Counted from the first letter of the stretch, positions 17,821-27,006 are shown. The stretch: DNA of 64,000 nt from Flagellimonas zhangzhouensis (GCF_900102925.1 NZ_FNKI01000001.1:310001-374000), one strand, 5' to 3'. Notes: generated by a model not told the origin, from the sequence alone. Program-made: numbers and translations.

Positions 17821-17912
17821 TACTTGCGTTTGAAATAAACGTACAAGTAAACCAATCGGGCTAAACAGAATATTACGGCTAGGTTATAAAACCTTTAAAA
17901 GTGATGTAAAAT

Positions 17913-17943
17913 AAAAAGGCCCCACTAAAGTGGAGCCTTTTAA
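17913..17943 (-). terminator. terminator of rplU-rpmA
   Basis: AAAGGC-CCCAC / GTGGA-GCCTTT forms a stem with TAAA loop and T-rich flank, 20 bp after the rpmA stop. Confidence 0.75.
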
Positions 17944-17961
17944 ATTATATAGGTCTTTGTC

Positions 17962-18222
17962 TTAAGCTTGGAAAGGCTCGATGGAAACAAAAGATTTTCC
18001 ACCAGTTTTCTTTTCAAACTTTACAATACCATCAACCTTGGCATGCAAGGTATGGTCTTTTCCTGCGTATACATTGTCACCAGGGTTGTGCTTAGTACCA
18101 CGTTGTCTAACAATGATATTACCAGCTACAGCTGCCTGACCACCAAAAATCTTAACGCCAAGACGTTTCGATTCTGATTCTCTACCGTTTTTTGAACTAC
18201 CTACACCTTTCTTGTGAGCCAT
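17962..18222 (-). CDS. rpmA: 50S ribosomal protein L27
   Basis: The 86-residue basic protein starts [20 protein letters not shown], the conserved L27 N-terminus that reaches the peptidyl-transferase centre. It has the [22 protein letters not shown] core. No N-terminal propeptide of the Firmicutes type is present. It follows rplU by 24 bp in the usual L21-L27 operon. Confidence 0.98.
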   Translation of the reverse strand: MAHKKGVGSSKNGRESESKRLGVKIFGGQAAVAGNIIVRQRGTKHNPGDNVYAGKDHTLHAKVDGIVKFEKKTGGKSFVSIEPFQA

Positions 18223-18246
18223 GATATATAAATTTTAGTTCGTGTC

Positions 18247-18786
18247 TTATTTACTTAATGCTTCGATAAGCTCGGCTTTCTTCATTGAAGAGTAACCGCT
18301 GATTTCTTTGGCTTTTGCCATTTCTTTCAACTCAGCAACAGTTTTGGAACTCAAATCCTCAGTTGCTTTTGGAGCTTCTTTCTTAGGAGCTGCTGCTTTA
18401 GCTTCTGCCTTTTTTGGCTCAGCTGCAGGTTTTGCTTCCTCTTTGGCTTTAGCTGGAGCTGCTTTTTTAGCACCTTTAGCTACAATACCTTCAACAACAA
18501 TCTCAGTCAAATATTGTCTGTGACCGTTTTTCTTTTGGTAACCTTTACGTCTTTTCTTTTTGAAAACGATTACCTTATCTCCTTTAAGGTGTTTTACTAC
18601 TTTGGCTTCTACAGCCGCACCTTCTATGACCGGGGCGCCAATAGTTACGTTACCACCATCTTCCAAAAGAAGAACTTTATCGAAAGTAACTTTGTTACCT
18701 TCGTCTTCTTGCAAACGGTGAACGTACACTTTTTGGTCTTTTGCAACTTTAAATTGCTGCCCTGCCATCTCTACAATTGCGTACAT
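18247..18786 (-). CDS. rplU: 50S ribosomal protein L21 with C-terminal extension
   Basis: Residues 1 to about 103 are standard L21 (MYAIVEMAGQQFKVAKDQKV ... KKRRKGYQKKNGHRQYLT). The 179-residue chain then continues with an alanine/lysine/proline-rich linker (about 110-145). It ends in a 33-residue helical module (TVAELKEMAKAKEISGYSSM then KKAELIEALSK) that resembles the Rho N-terminal/SAP-like fold. The extension nearly doubles L21. Similar tails occur in other Bacteroidota, to my recollection. It could bind RNA or tether the nascent transcript, which is inference. The promoter is clear. Confidence 0.96.
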   Translation of the reverse strand: MYAIVEMAGQQFKVAKDQKVYVHRLQEDEGNKVTFDKVLLLEDGGNVTIGAPVIEGAAVEAKVVKHLKGDKVIVFKKKRRKGYQKKNGHRQYLTEIVVEGIVAKGAKKAAPAKAKEEAKPAAEPKKAEAKAAAPKKEAPKATEDLSSKTVAELKEMAKAKEISGYSSMKKAELIEALSK

Positions 18787-18837
18787 AATGCGTTGATTAG
18801 ATTAAAATTATTCCGCCTTTATCAAAATTAGCGGGTG

Positions 18838-18867
18838 CAAATATACTGCTAAATCCTTAATCCACAA
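18838..18867 (-). promoter_or_regulatory. rplU-rpmA promoter
   Basis: On the minus strand, TTG (18865-18867), a 19-bp spacer, and TATATTTG (18838-18845) match the Bacteroidota primary sigma consensus with ideal spacing. The start codon is 52 bp downstream of the -7 box. Confidence 0.7.
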
Positions 18868-18881
18868 GTATTATTGCCGTT

Positions 18882-19337
18882 TTAGCCTATAATTTTTTTG
18901 GCATTGTTACTGGTTTTGAACAATTGCATAAAAGAGAGAGTCAAAACCAAGGTCGTAGCAAATCCCATAATGGCCACGGTAAAAAACACAATTCCTTGAA
19001 AATTCTGGTAATCACTGGCCCAAGCGGATGAGAGATGATTCAAAAATTGAGTATCCAATTCAGTCGCATAAAATGCAAAAAATATGGTGAACAAAATCGT
19101 GGCAACAAAGCCAGTAGTTAAGCCCGAAGTAAAGCCACTGCTATAATTAAATGCATCTCCACGCCGTAATTTTTCATATTTAATAGTCTCGTAAATACCG
19201 AATCCAGTGATTACGCCATTAAACAAACTATAAAACACGTTGGTGTGTTTTCCCAAGATTGCCAAAATCAAAAAATAGGCAATCAATACAGCACTGGTAA
19301 CGATGCCAAATCGAATGGGTAATGTTAATCTTTTCAT
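18882..19337 (-). CDS. DUF4199 family membrane protein
   Basis: The 151-residue protein has four hydrophobic helices, roughly at residues 8-28, 36-52, 70-92 and 118-142. The conserved segment IKYEKLRRGDAFNYSSGFTS (about 50-70) between helices 2 and 3 fits DUF4199. Function is unknown. An ATG seven codons upstream (19358) is possible, but MKRLTLPIRFG is the better membrane-protein start. The gene stands alone. Confidence 0.7.
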   Translation of the reverse strand: MKRLTLPIRFGIVTSAVLIAYFLILAILGKHTNVFYSLFNGVITGFGIYETIKYEKLRRGDAFNYSSGFTSGLTTGFVATILFTIFFAFYATELDTQFLNHLSSAWASDYQNFQGIVFFTVAIMGFATTLVLTLSFMQLFKTSNNAKKIIG

Positions 19338-19520
19338 TGCCTTGTTTTTTATATGCACTGTTTAAAGTACTGAATGTTTGCGAATTATGCCACTTTTTAA
19401 AGTTAAGAGTTCCTTATCTCCCGCATATCTTCCTAATTTTATTTTATATTTAACGTAACATCGATCACCAAATCACTACCAACCTCACAACAACATCAAT
19501 TTTAAATACTGACTATTACG

Positions 19521-20843
19521 ATGAAAAAACATTTGTTTTCAACATTAACATTGGTCTTTTCAGGAGTTTTACTTTCAGCACAGGAGGTAAATTTTGAGGA
19601 GTACGACCTGGACAATGGTCTGCACGTGATCTTGCACCAGGACAATTCGGCCCCTGTGGTCACAACATCGGTAATGTACCATGTAGGTTCTAAAGATGAA
19701 GACCCAGACAAAACAGGATTCGCCCACTTTTTTGAACACCTGTTGTTCGAGGGAACCAAAAACATCGAAAGAGGTGAATGGGACCAAATCACGGCTGCAA
19801 ACGGAGGTAGAAACAATGCCAACACCTTTTTGGACAGAACCTATTATTACGAGGTATTTCCATCCAACAGTTTGGAAGTGGGGCTTTGGCTGGAATCTGA
19901 ACGCTTGATGCACCCAATTATTGGTCAAGTTGGGGTGGATACGCAAAAAGAAGTGGTTCAAGAAGAAAGAAGACTAAGGACAGACAATGCACCTTACGGG
20001 GCGTTTTTTGAGCAAATCCTGAAAAATCTGTACACCAAACACCCATATCGTTGGGGCGTAATTGGTTCTTTAGATCATTTGGCCAGTGCCACTTTGGATG
20101 ATTTTAAAAAATTCAATAAAACTTACTATGTGCCCAACAATGGGGTATTGGTTGTAGCTGGCGATTTTGAAACTGCCAAGACCAAAAAAATGATTGAAGA
20201 TTATTTTGGACCTATTCCTAGAGGGGCAGAAATAAAGCGTCCAGATGTAAAAGAAGATCCTATTACTGAAACCAAATTTGCAAAGTATTACGATCCAAAC
20301 ATTCAAATCCCAGCAATTTTATTGGCCTACAGAACACCAGGACAAGGGCAACGGGACGCTTATGTGATCAATATGATCTCCACCTATTTGAGTGATGGCG
20401 AAAGTTCTAAATTGTATAAAAAGTTAGTAGACGAAAAGAAAATGGCCCTTCAGATACTTTCTGTACCAATCGATGCCGAAGATTACAGCTCTTACATTGT
20501 CGGTGGACTTCCAGTCGGTGACAACTCCATTCAAGACATCAAAAATGAAATTGATGAAGAAATCTTGAAAATTCAAATGGAATTGATTTCTGAGAAAGAT
20601 TATCAAAAACTTCAGAACAAATTCGAGAACCAGTTTGTAAATGCCAATAGCAGTGTGGAGGGAATCGCTAACTCTTTGGCCGAAAATTACATGTTGAAGG
20701 ATGACACCAACCTCATCAACACAGAAATTGACATTTACCGCTCCATTACCCGTGAGGAAATCATGGAAGTAGCCAAAAAATATTTGAAGGTAAACCAACG
20801 TATTGAGTTGGAATACTTACCAGAACAAAAAGACGCTAATTAA
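19521..20843 (+). CDS. M16 family zinc metallopeptidase, catalytic subunit
   Basis: The 440-residue protein has a signal peptide ending LLSAQE (about 21). The inverted zinc motif HFFEH is at 69-73, with the downstream third-ligand region around QKEVVQEERR. It should act in the periplasm or at the outer membrane on peptides or small proteins. The next gene starts after one base (TAA-G-ATG) and encodes the second M16 half, so the pair probably forms a heterodimer as other M16B peptidases do. Confidence 0.92.
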   Translation: MKKHLFSTLTLVFSGVLLSAQEVNFEEYDLDNGLHVILHQDNSAPVVTTSVMYHVGSKDEDPDKTGFAHFFEHLLFEGTKNIERGEWDQITAANGGRNNANTFLDRTYYYEVFPSNSLEVGLWLESERLMHPIIGQVGVDTQKEVVQEERRLRTDNAPYGAFFEQILKNLYTKHPYRWGVIGSLDHLASATLDDFKKFNKTYYVPNNGVLVVAGDFETAKTKKMIEDYFGPIPRGAEIKRPDVKEDPITETKFAKYYDPNIQIPAILLAYRTPGQGQRDAYVINMISTYLSDGESSKLYKKLVDEKKMALQILSVPIDAEDYSSYIVGGLPVGDNSIQDIKNEIDEEILKIQMELISEKDYQKLQNKFENQFVNANSSVEGIANSLAENYMLKDDTNLINTEIDIYRSITREEIMEVAKKYLKVNQRIELEYLPEQKDAN

Positions 20844-20844
20844 G

Positions 20845-22917
20845 ATGAAAAAGTATATTGTTTTAGCCGCGCTGTCGCTTTTTATAACAGCCACATACGC
20901 TCAAATAAACCGAACTACCCCTCCAAAACCAGGGCCAGCACCTCAAATCAACTTAAAAGAACCTGCTCGCTTTGAGCTGTTGAATGGTTTAAAGGTATTG
21001 GTGGTGGAAAATCACAAACTACCACGAGTTAGACTTCAATTGTCAATCGATAACCCTCCCATTTTGGAAGGTGACAAAGCTGGCGTATCTGCGCTAACAG
21101 GAAGCATGTTGGGCAAAGGGTCCAAAAATATTCCTAAGGATGACTTTTATGAAGAAGTGGATTTCTTAGGGGCCAATATTTATATTGGAGATCAAAGTGC
21201 TTTCGCAAGTTCCTTGTCAAAATATTTCCCAAGAGTATTGGAATTGATGGCCGATGCGGCCTTAAATCCCGACTTTACCCAAGAAGAATTTGAAAAGGAA
21301 AAGAACATTATTTTAACTTCCATTAAATCCGAAGAAAAAGATGTTTCTGCCATCGCTGCTAGAGTGCAAGGAGCATTGGCCTATGGCAAAAACCACCCAT
21401 ACGGGGAGTTTATGACCGAAGAAACGGTAAACAACGTCACTTTAATGGATGTTGAAGAATTCTACAGATCCTATTTTGTTCCAGCCAATGCATATTTAGT
21501 AGTTATCGGTGATGTAGACTTTGATACTGTGAAAGAATTGGTGACCGAAGCATTTACTCCATGGACCAAAGCAGCACCGCCCTCATTTTCTTATACGGAT
21601 CCCAAAGATGTGCAATACACCCAAATCAATTTTGTGGATGTGCCCAATGCGGTACAATCCGAAGTTGCCGTGGAAAACATCACCCATCTAAAGATGAAGG
21701 ATGAAGATTATTTGGATGCGCTTTTGGCCAACAGAATTTTGGGAGGAGGCTCCCAAGCACGTTTATTCAAAAACTTGCGCGAAGATAAAGGCTACACGTA
21801 CGGTTCCTACTCTGGAATCAGAGCCAATAAATTTAGCCCAATGCGATTTGATGCCTTTGCCCAGGTTCGTAATGCGGTTACCGATAGTTCTGTGGTCGAA
21901 ATTTTGAAAGAAATTGACAAAATGACTTCTGAACCCGTTACCGATGAAGAATTGGCCAATGCCAAATCCAAATACGCAGGAAGTTTTGTGATGGCGCTTG
22001 AAAAGCCAGAAACTGTTGCGAATTATGCCCTTAACATCGAAACCGAAGGTCTTCCAAAAGATTTTTACAAAACCTATTTGGAACGTATCGATGCTATTAC
22101 CAAAGATGATGTACAGAAAGCCGCTCAAAAATATTTTTCCACCACCAATGCACGTGTAGTGGTAACAGGAAAAGGAAGCGAAGTTTTGGAAAACTTGGAA
22201 AAAGTAACTTTTAAAGGGAAGGCTGTCCCTGTACTTTTTTACGACAAGTATGCCAACAAAACAGAAAAACCTGACTACAATGCGGCAGTTCCTGAAGGCA
22301 TGGATGCCAATGCAGTTTTGGAAAAATACATTGAAGCGATTGGCGGTGAATCAAAATTGGAAGGAGTAGATTCTTATTCCATGATGGCAGAAGCTGAAAT
22401 GCAAGGCATGAAATTGGAACTGGAAATGAAAAAAACTTCCAAAGATCAATTCATGCAAGATGTAAAAGTAATGGGGAATTCCATGCAAAAACAAGTATTG
22501 GATGGAGACACTGGTTATGCCATGGTTCAAGGCCAGCGTAAAGACCTTTCACCAGAAGAAGTTGCCAAGATCAAGGAAGAATCTGCTGCGTTCCCTGAAT
22601 TGAATTATTTGGCCGCAGGCGATGTTACCCTGGAAGGTATTGAGCCTGTAGGCGACAGACAAGTATATAAATTAAAAATAAATGACAGTAAATCTGTTTT
22701 TTATGATGTGGAAACAGGCTTAAAAGTTCAAGAAGTGAGCGTTCAAGAAGTACAAGGGCAGCAATTTACCAGCACCTTAGGTTATGACGATTACAAAGAA
22801 GTATCAGGAATCAAATTCCCTTTCATCATCAAACAAAGTGTAGGACCTCAGAACTTTGAGTTCAAAGTTTTGGAAATTAAAGTAAATGAAGGAGTTGATG
22901 CTTCCGATTTCAAATAA
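20845..22917 (+). CDS. M16 family peptidase-like protein, non-catalytic partner with extra C-terminal domain
   Basis: The 690-residue protein has a signal peptide (to about residue 20). Two M16 repeats follow without an HxxEH motif: the matching region reads SALTGSMLGKGSKN. The substrate-binding DKGYTYGSYSG motif of M16 partner subunits is kept. Residues about 490-690 form an added domain (MQGMKLELEMKKTSKDQF, VSVQEVQGQQFTSTLGYDDY) resembling the LolA-like repair/lipoprotein fold of Bacteroidota. ATG 20845 is chosen because the upstream in-frame ATG lies inside the preceding gene and would block the signal peptide. Confidence 0.9.
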   Translation: MKKYIVLAALSLFITATYAQINRTTPPKPGPAPQINLKEPARFELLNGLKVLVVENHKLPRVRLQLSIDNPPILEGDKAGVSALTGSMLGKGSKNIPKDDFYEEVDFLGANIYIGDQSAFASSLSKYFPRVLELMADAALNPDFTQEEFEKEKNIILTSIKSEEKDVSAIAARVQGALAYGKNHPYGEFMTEETVNNVTLMDVEEFYRSYFVPANAYLVVIGDVDFDTVKELVTEAFTPWTKAAPPSFSYTDPKDVQYTQINFVDVPNAVQSEVAVENITHLKMKDEDYLDALLANRILGGGSQARLFKNLREDKGYTYGSYSGIRANKFSPMRFDAFAQVRNAVTDSSVVEILKEIDKMTSEPVTDEELANAKSKYAGSFVMALEKPETVANYALNIETEGLPKDFYKTYLERIDAITKDDVQKAAQKYFSTTNARVVVTGKGSEVLENLEKVTFKGKAVPVLFYDKYANKTEKPDYNAAVPEGMDANAVLEKYIEAIGGESKLEGVDSYSMMAEAEMQGMKLELEMKKTSKDQFMQDVKVMGNSMQKQVLDGDTGYAMVQGQRKDLSPEEVAKIKEESAAFPELNYLAAGDVTLEGIEPVGDRQVYKLKINDSKSVFYDVETGLKVQEVSVQEVQGQQFTSTLGYDDYKEVSGIKFPFIIKQSVGPQNFEFKVLEIKVNEGVDASDFK

Positions 22918-22937
22918 TTAATTCCATCCTTAATAAC

Positions 22938-22965
22938 AAAAAGGCGCTCAAACGAGCGCCTTTTT
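22938..22965 (+). terminator. terminator of the M16 operon
   Basis: AAAGGCGCTC and GAGCGCCTTT form a 10-bp stem with an AAAC loop and a following T-run, 20 bp after the stop codon. Confidence 0.85.
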
Positions 22966-23049
22966 ATATTCCAATCTTTTGTAATTAGGAATAACCTATT
23001 ATTAATACTTTTTAAACTTCTGTTATTTTCTGCCCAAACTTTTCATACG

Positions 23050-23057
23050 TATTTTTG
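23050..23057 (+). promoter_or_regulatory. possible -7 box for the small lipoprotein gene
   Basis: TATTTTTG fits TAnnTTTG and lies 17 bp before the chosen ATG 23075. This is short for a leader but compatible with the later start. Confidence 0.35.
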
Positions 23058-23074
23058 TGTTCAAATTTTTGATC

Positions 23075-23512
23075 ATGCGCAAATTCATATCCCTACTATT
23101 TATCTCTTCACTTTTAATTGGTTTTTCCTGTAAAGAAGACCCAAAAAAGGAAAATGAAGGGGTTGCCCAAATGAAAAAAATAATTGCAATTCACGATGAG
23201 GTAATGCCCAAAATGAGTACAATTGGCAAACTTGTTGGAAAGTTAAAGCCAATGGTTGATACCACCGAAGTAGGTCAAAAATATGATGTGGCCATGAAAG
23301 ACCTTCAGGATGCCCATAAATCCATGATGGATTGGATGAAAGATTTCGGTACTACTTTCGATTATGGTCAAACTATGAAAGGAGAACCACTCACACCTGA
23401 ACAATTAGAATTGCTGGATGTAGAGGAAGAAAAAGTAAATGTGGTTGCCGATAAAATCAACGGAAGTATTGAAAGAGCCGAATCCTTATTGGCTGAAGCC
23501 AAGGTAGAGTAA
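23075..23512 (+). CDS. small helical lipoprotein (often labelled 'viral A-type inclusion protein')
   Basis: The 145-residue protein has a lipoprotein signal ending LLIGFSC (Cys19). The rest is highly charged and helical (MKKIIAIHDEVMPKMSTIGK, DAHKSMMDWMKDFG, AESLLAEAKVE), suggesting a surface or periplasmic helical bundle. Relatives across Flavobacteriaceae carry the misleading viral inclusion label. The function is unknown. The earlier ATG at 23057 coincides with the -7 box and is rejected. It ends immediately beside the convergent gldD stop. Confidence 0.8.
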   Translation: MRKFISLLFISSLLIGFSCKEDPKKENEGVAQMKKIIAIHDEVMPKMSTIGKLVGKLKPMVDTTEVGQKYDVAMKDLQDAHKSMMDWMKDFGTTFDYGQTMKGEPLTPEQLELLDVEEEKVNVVADKINGSIERAESLLAEAKVE

Positions 23513-24070
23513 TTACTTTTTCCAACGTAAACTTTCCATAATTCTTCGGATGTCATTTTGCAAGTACATGGCTGCTGGCAAAATAGAGTCGTAATTGGGT
23601 TTTGCATAGAAATACAACGAACCTGTTACAAAATGGTTTGTGCTATCCGTTACGTAAAACTGTGATTGGGAAGCCGCATTTCCACTAACCTCATAAAACA
23701 TACCGTACACACCATTATCTTGATTGATAAAGGGTTGCTCTACAATATTATCAGCCTTTACCACATGTTCGTAGGATAATTTTTGAGCATCAATAAGTAA
23801 GGTATCCAGATTATTGTTCACGGGTTTATAGGTAAGGTAAATGGATCCCTTCATCATGGGATAATCCAAAACCAAAGAACACTCCTTATTTTCCTTTAAA
23901 ACAGAAAGGGTATTTTGATCAAACGTATAAATACAATCCTCACCTGCTATTTGATATTCCGCAGTAGGATATTCCAATTTTAGCATAGCCTTTGGTTTGG
24001 GCAATACTTCATCTTTACAACTGGTGAACAATACTGCCAATACGATGTAGAATAAAATGCTATGCTTCAT
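23513..24070 (-). CDS. gldD: gliding motility lipoprotein GldD
   Basis: The 185-residue lipoprotein (signal ending VLFTSC, Cys18) has the GldD pattern PKPKAMLKLEYP, LDYPMMKGSIYLTYK, YGMFYEVSGNAASQSQFYVT and a C-terminal NDIRRIMESLRW. GldD is required for gliding and for stability of the GldB/GldJ-associated machinery linked to type IX secretion. It overlaps the 3' end of gldE by 11 nt, the usual flavobacterial order. Confidence 0.93.
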   Translation of the reverse strand: MKHSILFYIVLAVLFTSCKDEVLPKPKAMLKLEYPTAEYQIAGEDCIYTFDQNTLSVLKENKECSLVLDYPMMKGSIYLTYKPVNNNLDTLLIDAQKLSYEHVVKADNIVEQPFINQDNGVYGMFYEVSGNAASQSQFYVTDSTNHFVTGSLYFYAKPNYDSILPAAMYLQNDIRRIMESLRWKK

Positions 24071-25370
24071 GGGGCAATGTTACTTTAACGCGTTTCAATC
24101 TTTTTTTATCCATGCTTTCCACGATAAACTGATAGTCTTTGAACAGGACCTTTTCACCTACTTTGGGGAAACTTCCTGAAATTTCGAGTACAAAGCCTGC
24201 AATGGTTTCCGACTCTCCTTTTTTACTTTCGAAGAGTTCATCGTCCTCAATTTTCACCACGCGGTAAAAATCTTTCAGGGCTGTTTTGCCATCAAAAACA
24301 TAGTTGTAATCGTCCAATTTGGAAAAAATCAGGTCCTCATCATCAAACTCATCACTAATATCCCCAACAATTTCCTCAATGATGTCTTCCAAGGTTACAA
24401 TCCCCGAGGTACCTCCATATTCATCCACCACCACGGCCAAATGGTTCTTTTTATCTTGAAATTCCAACAAAAGATCATCCAACTTTTTGTTCTCGGGCAC
24501 AAAATAAGGTTCACGAATCAAGGACATCCAGTTAAAACTCTTTCGGTCGATATAGGGCAATAGGTCCTTCACATATAGAACGCCTAAAACGTTGTCCATA
24601 TTTTCAGAGAATACTGGAATTCTGGAGTAGCCATTCTTTTTGATTTCTTCCATCACCTCTGGAAACTTCATGTTCTCGTTGAGGGCAAAAATGTCGATTC
24701 GGGGGCGCATCACCTGTTTCGTATCTGTGTTACCAAAGGTTACGATACCTTCCAATATTTTCTGCTCTTCCTTGGTGGTATCTCCTTCGGAGGCCAGTTC
24801 CAATGCTTGAGAAAGGTGGTTGATGCTCAAATTGGACTTTTTCTTGCCCAATTTGTCTTCCATATATAAGGTAGCCGAACGCATTGGGGAGCTCAAAGGT
24901 GTGAACAACCAATTCAATCCTTTTAGAGGCAATGCCATGGTTTGCGCAAATTGTACCCTGTTCCTGTTCGCATAGATCTTTGGAAGAATTTCACCGAACA
25001 TTAAAATAAGAAAGGTAGCCACCACTACTTCCAGTAGAAAACGCCAAGGTCCTTCAATACCTTCAAAAAGGGTATTGCCGATACTACTGAACAACAATAC
25101 AATTCCAATATTAATGGCATTGTTGGCAATAAGTATAGTCGCCAGTAATTTTTTGGGTTTCTCTAAAAGTTGAACAATTAGCTTGCCACGGGGAGAATCG
25201 CCTTCCTCCATTTCGTTGAGATCGGTTTGAGAAAGGCCAAACATGGCTACTTCGGCGGCAGAAATCAATGCTGAACCAGCCAAAAGAAATATAAGCACAA
25301 TAACTTTTATAGTGAATATGCCACTAAACGTTGTAAACATTAACGCCAAACAATGGGGCTCGGGATCCAA
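24060..25370 (-). CDS. gldE: gliding motility-associated CNNM/CorC-like protein GldE
   Basis: The 436-residue protein has an N-terminal CNNM (DUF21) membrane domain with about four helices (VIVLIFLLAGSALISAAEVA). A CBS pair follows (MRPRIDIFALN ... YVKDLLPYI; VVVDEYGGTSGIVTLEDIIE), with a C-terminal CorC_HlyC domain (AGFVLEISGSFPKVGEKV). The family includes Mg2+/Co2+ efflux proteins, and GldE supports gliding in Flavobacterium. It sits between ssb and gldD. An internal Met at 25340 could also be the start. Confidence 0.92.
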   Translation of the reverse strand: MDPEPHCLALMFTTFSGIFTIKVIVLIFLLAGSALISAAEVAMFGLSQTDLNEMEEGDSPRGKLIVQLLEKPKKLLATILIANNAINIGIVLLFSSIGNTLFEGIEGPWRFLLEVVVATFLILMFGEILPKIYANRNRVQFAQTMALPLKGLNWLFTPLSSPMRSATLYMEDKLGKKKSNLSINHLSQALELASEGDTTKEEQKILEGIVTFGNTDTKQVMRPRIDIFALNENMKFPEVMEEIKKNGYSRIPVFSENMDNVLGVLYVKDLLPYIDRKSFNWMSLIREPYFVPENKKLDDLLLEFQDKKNHLAVVVDEYGGTSGIVTLEDIIEEIVGDISDEFDDEDLIFSKLDDYNYVFDGKTALKDFYRVVKIEDDELFESKKGESETIAGFVLEISGSFPKVGEKVLFKDYQFIVESMDKKRLKRVKVTLPHEA

Positions 25371-25394
25371 ATTGAATTGCTTTAAACTTTGTTT

Positions 25395-25856
25395 TTAGAA
25401 TGGTAGGTCGTCATCTTCCTCTTCAAAATCTTGAACAGGAGCTGGCGAACCAGTTGGTTGTTGTTGTGTAGGTTGACTTTGCGGTTGACCTCCAGATTGC
25501 TGGTAGCCTCCACTTTCATTCTTATTGGTTAAAAAGGTAAAGTCTTGCACATGTACTTCGGTGGTGTATCTGGTATTTCCATCTTCACCCTGCCATTGTC
25601 TGTTTTTTAACCTTCCTTCTACATAAATCTTATCCCCCTTGCTGAGATATTTTTCGCAAATTTCTGCGGCTTTGTTTCGTACTACAATGTTGTGCCAATC
25701 CGTATTGGTCACCTTTTCGCCAGTCTGCCTATTAGTATAGGTTTCGTTAGTGGCCAAAGGAAATCTACCTATACATCCTCCGCCTTCAAAATAGTGTACT
25801 TTAACTTCGTCGCCCAAATGCCCGATCAGCATTACTTTGTTTAATGTTCCGCTCAT
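25395..25856 (-). CDS. ssb: single-stranded DNA-binding protein
   Basis: The 153-residue protein has an OB-fold over residues 1-108 (MSGTLNKVMLIGHLGDEVKV, WHNIVVRNKAAEICEKYLSK, YVEGRLKNRQW). A Gln/Pro/Gly-rich linker follows, then the acidic tail DFEEEDDDLPF that recruits repair and replication partners. It is 23 bp downstream of mutY, in the usual mutY-ssb-gldE order. Confidence 0.97.
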   Translation of the reverse strand: MSGTLNKVMLIGHLGDEVKVHYFEGGGCIGRFPLATNETYTNRQTGEKVTNTDWHNIVVRNKAAEICEKYLSKGDKIYVEGRLKNRQWQGEDGNTRYTTEVHVQDFTFLTNKNESGGYQQSGGQPQSQPTQQQPTGSPAPVQDFEEEDDDLPF

Positions 25857-25879
25857 ATCTCTTTAATTAATCAAAAGTA

Positions 25880-26917
25880 CTAAATTTTCAATGTCTTAAT
25901 GAAATCTGCGACCAAAACTGGTACGGGAAAGGTGTCAATTTTCCCCCATGGAATTCCATTTTCAATTTGTTGCGAGGTTTTTGCCACCCAAAATTGGGTA
26001 TGCAAATGTTGATGTGATAATTTGTGAACGATGGGTTCCTTATTATATAAGGATAAAGATTCTGTTTTCGGAAGCTCGGATTTTTCAATTAATGCTTCTT
26101 CCAAATCATTCAGTTGAATTGTTTTTTCCGATTCAATCAAAGGAAATTGATACAGGTTTTGCCAAATCCCCTTGCCCTTTCGTTGTTCCAGAATTGTATT
26201 TTGATCATCATCCAACAACACTATATAATTAAAGTAGCGATTTCGGATTTTGGTCTTGTTCAATTTTACAGGTAATTGGGCAACTTTATTTTGCTGCAAA
26301 GCCAAACAACTTTCATTTAATGGACAGGATTCGCAATCTGGATTTTTTGGTGCGCATTGTATCGCTCCAAACTCCATAATACCTTGATTGTAGTCCCGAA
26401 TATTTTCGGAATCCATGACTTCGCGAGCCAATTCTTTGAAATATTTGATGCCTTCTGTGCTGTTGATAGGTAGATCTACATCAAAATATCGAGACAAAAC
26501 TCGGTACACATTTCCATCCACAACAGGTTCTGGAAGATCAAAACAGAAAGAAGCAATGGCACTTGCCGTATAATCCCCAACTCCTTTTAAGGATTTTAAC
26601 CCTTTATAGGTGTTGGGAAATTCACCTTGATAGTCGTTTGCAACCATTTTTGCCGTGGCATGCAGGTTCCTTGCCCGCGAATAATAACCAAGCCCTTGCC
26701 ACAGCTTTAACACCTGTTCCTCTGAGGCATTGGCAAGATCCCCCACTTTTGGAAAAGCTTCTACAAACCTGTGATAATAGGGCATTCCCTGAGCTACTCG
26801 GGTTTGTTGCAGCATGATTTCCGAAAGCCAAATTTTATATGGGTCGCGGGTTTTTCTCCACGGCAAATCCCGTTTATTTATATGGTACCAGGTTAAGATT
26901 TTCTGGGAAAAAGTCAT
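25880..26917 (-). CDS. mutY: A/G-specific adenine glycosylase
   Basis: The 345-residue protein has the HhH-GPD glycosylase core with LPWRKTRDPYKIWLSEIMLQ at the N-terminus and the catalytic LKGVGDYTASAIASFCFD region. The [4Fe-4S] ligands are in the order C-x6-C-x2-C-x5-C (CAPKNPDCESCPLNESC). A NUDIX-like C-terminal domain recognises 8-oxoG. It removes adenine mispaired with oxidised guanine. It is transcribed away from the HU gene. Confidence 0.96.
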   Translation of the reverse strand: MTFSQKILTWYHINKRDLPWRKTRDPYKIWLSEIMLQQTRVAQGMPYYHRFVEAFPKVGDLANASEEQVLKLWQGLGYYSRARNLHATAKMVANDYQGEFPNTYKGLKSLKGVGDYTASAIASFCFDLPEPVVDGNVYRVLSRYFDVDLPINSTEGIKYFKELAREVMDSENIRDYNQGIMEFGAIQCAPKNPDCESCPLNESCLALQQNKVAQLPVKLNKTKIRNRYFNYIVLLDDDQNTILEQRKGKGIWQNLYQFPLIESEKTIQLNDLEEALIEKSELPKTESLSLYNKEPIVHKLSHQHLHTQFWVAKTSQQIENGIPWGKIDTFPVPVLVADFIKTLKI

Positions 26918-26936
26918 ATGCTAAAATACTACAGCC

Positions 26937-26944
26937 CAAAAGTA
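26937..26944 (-). promoter_or_regulatory. -7 box for mutY-ssb-gldE-gldD
   Basis: TACTTTTG on the minus strand fits TAnnTTTG, 20 bp before the mutY ATG. No strong -33 element is seen. Confidence 0.4.
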
Positions 26945-26998
26945 TCAGTTTAAATACTTAAAATTAAAGGGTTAAACCGAAAGATTAATTTTAATGTT

Positions 26999-27006
26999 TA
27001 TATTTG
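26999..27006 (+). promoter_or_regulatory. -7 box for the HU gene
   Basis: TATATTTG matches the Bacteroidota -7 consensus and is followed by GC. It lies 36 bp before ATG 27042. It supports rejecting the earlier in-frame ATG at 26994, which precedes the box. Confidence 0.5.

Noticed and set aside
20803-20844. Upstream ATG for the second M16 gene
   Set aside because: It lies within the coding region of the first M16 gene and would bury the signal peptide; ATG 20845 directly after the stop fits better.
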